The notes beneath the pieces are model-generated. The model did no database searches and was not told where the DNA came from. It was given only the letters and a program-made list of their open reading frames with translations. A stretch of 6,874 nucleotides of DNA from Candidatus Poribacteria bacterium (GTDB taxonomy: Bacteria > Poribacteria > WGA-4E > B28-G17), in the NCBI GenBank assembly GCA_003645735.1, contig QNBQ01000089.1, forward strand, positions 1 to 6,874, read 5' to 3'. Position numbers and translations under genes: made by a program. This document shows, piece after piece, positions 6,792-6,874 of this stretch. The stretch's first letter is position 1; each line of letters begins with the position of its first letter.

Positions 6792-6874
6792 TGCCTACCG
6801 GGAGGATAAAATACTACAACCCCCAAGAGGGGTTCGGATTCATCGCCCAGGACAGCGGGGAAAACGATCTGTTC
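6791..6874 (+). CDS. CspA-type cold shock domain protein (5' part only)
   Basis: Twenty-eight codons are visible before the right edge, giving [18 protein letters not shown] and then AQDSGENDLF. This matches the start of cold shock proteins, small nucleic acid chaperones that bind single-stranded RNA or DNA; compare KWFN...KGFGFI in CspA. The RNP1 core GFGFI (14-18) is intact, but the usual tryptophan is Tyr8, the next aromatic is Tyr9, and the lysine before GFGFI is Glu13. RNP2 should follow just past the edge. The ATG overlaps the slipin stop by 1 nt (TAATG). AAAGGAGG (6771-6778) lies 12 nt upstream and GAGGGG 2 nt upstream, so reinitiation after slipin is likely. It could be a stand-alone Csp or the N-terminal domain of a longer protein. 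Confidence 0.85.
   Translation, partial: MPTGRIKYYNPQEGFGFIAQDSGENDLF

Noticed and set aside
1..6874. CRISPR array, tRNA or rRNA gene, transposon or prophage remnant
   Set aside because: No regularly spaced repeats, no tRNA-like cloverleaf, no rRNA-like stretch and no transposase or integrase motif was seen; nearly all bases belong to ordinary genes.

Overview
The window reads as an ordinary bacterial chromosome segment, densely packed and of moderately high GC. Bacterial markers are two sigma-70-type promoters, strong Shine-Dalgarno sites, a GGDEF diguanylate cyclase, a slipin and a CspA-type cold shock protein. Arginine is written largely as AGG and isoleucine often as ATA, a habit seen in many thermophiles and in some poorly cultured phyla. 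The sugar-isomerase/FAH-type protein mix reminds me of Poribacteria-like genomes, but this is an impression and I cannot place the organism firmly.

Layout: a 134-bp divergent intergenic region (1459-1592) divides the window. To its left, on the minus strand, lie a TIM-barrel sugar phosphate isomerase/epimerase (610-1458) and, 15 bp downstream of it, a histidinol-phosphate aminotransferase-like gene that starts with TTG and runs off the left edge (1-594). To its right, six genes run head to tail on the plus strand to the right edge: an FAH-family dehydratase/hydrolase (1593-2510), a CtBP/SerA-like D-2-hydroxyacid dehydrogenase (2507-3523), adenylosuccinate lyase (3490-4923), a diguanylate cyclase (4936-6030), a slipin (6027-6791) and the start of a cold shock protein gene (6791-6874). 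Neighbouring genes overlap by 4, 34, 4 and 1 nt, with a single 12-nt gap, so the block looks like one compact operon. I see no terminator, RNA gene, mobile element or CRISPR array.

The intergenic region holds the clearest regulatory structure. Two back-to-back promoters use the two arms of a perfect 16-bp palindrome (CTGTCAAGCTTGACAG) as their -35 boxes: TTGACA-17-TAGAAT rightward and TTGACA-18-TATACT leftward. The two polymerases could not bind at once, and a dimeric regulator could control both. This ties the isomerase, the FAH enzyme and the dehydrogenase together as a possible sugar-acid catabolic unit, with housekeeping (hisC, purB) and signalling/membrane/stress genes (diguanylate cyclase, slipin, csp) carried on the same transcripts.

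I do not see a clearly new defence or mobile system. The points most worth a second look are the shared promoter palindrome, the coupled diguanylate cyclase-slipin-cold shock cassette, the degenerate nucleotide-binding loop of the dehydrogenase, and the human-like adenylosuccinate lyase.
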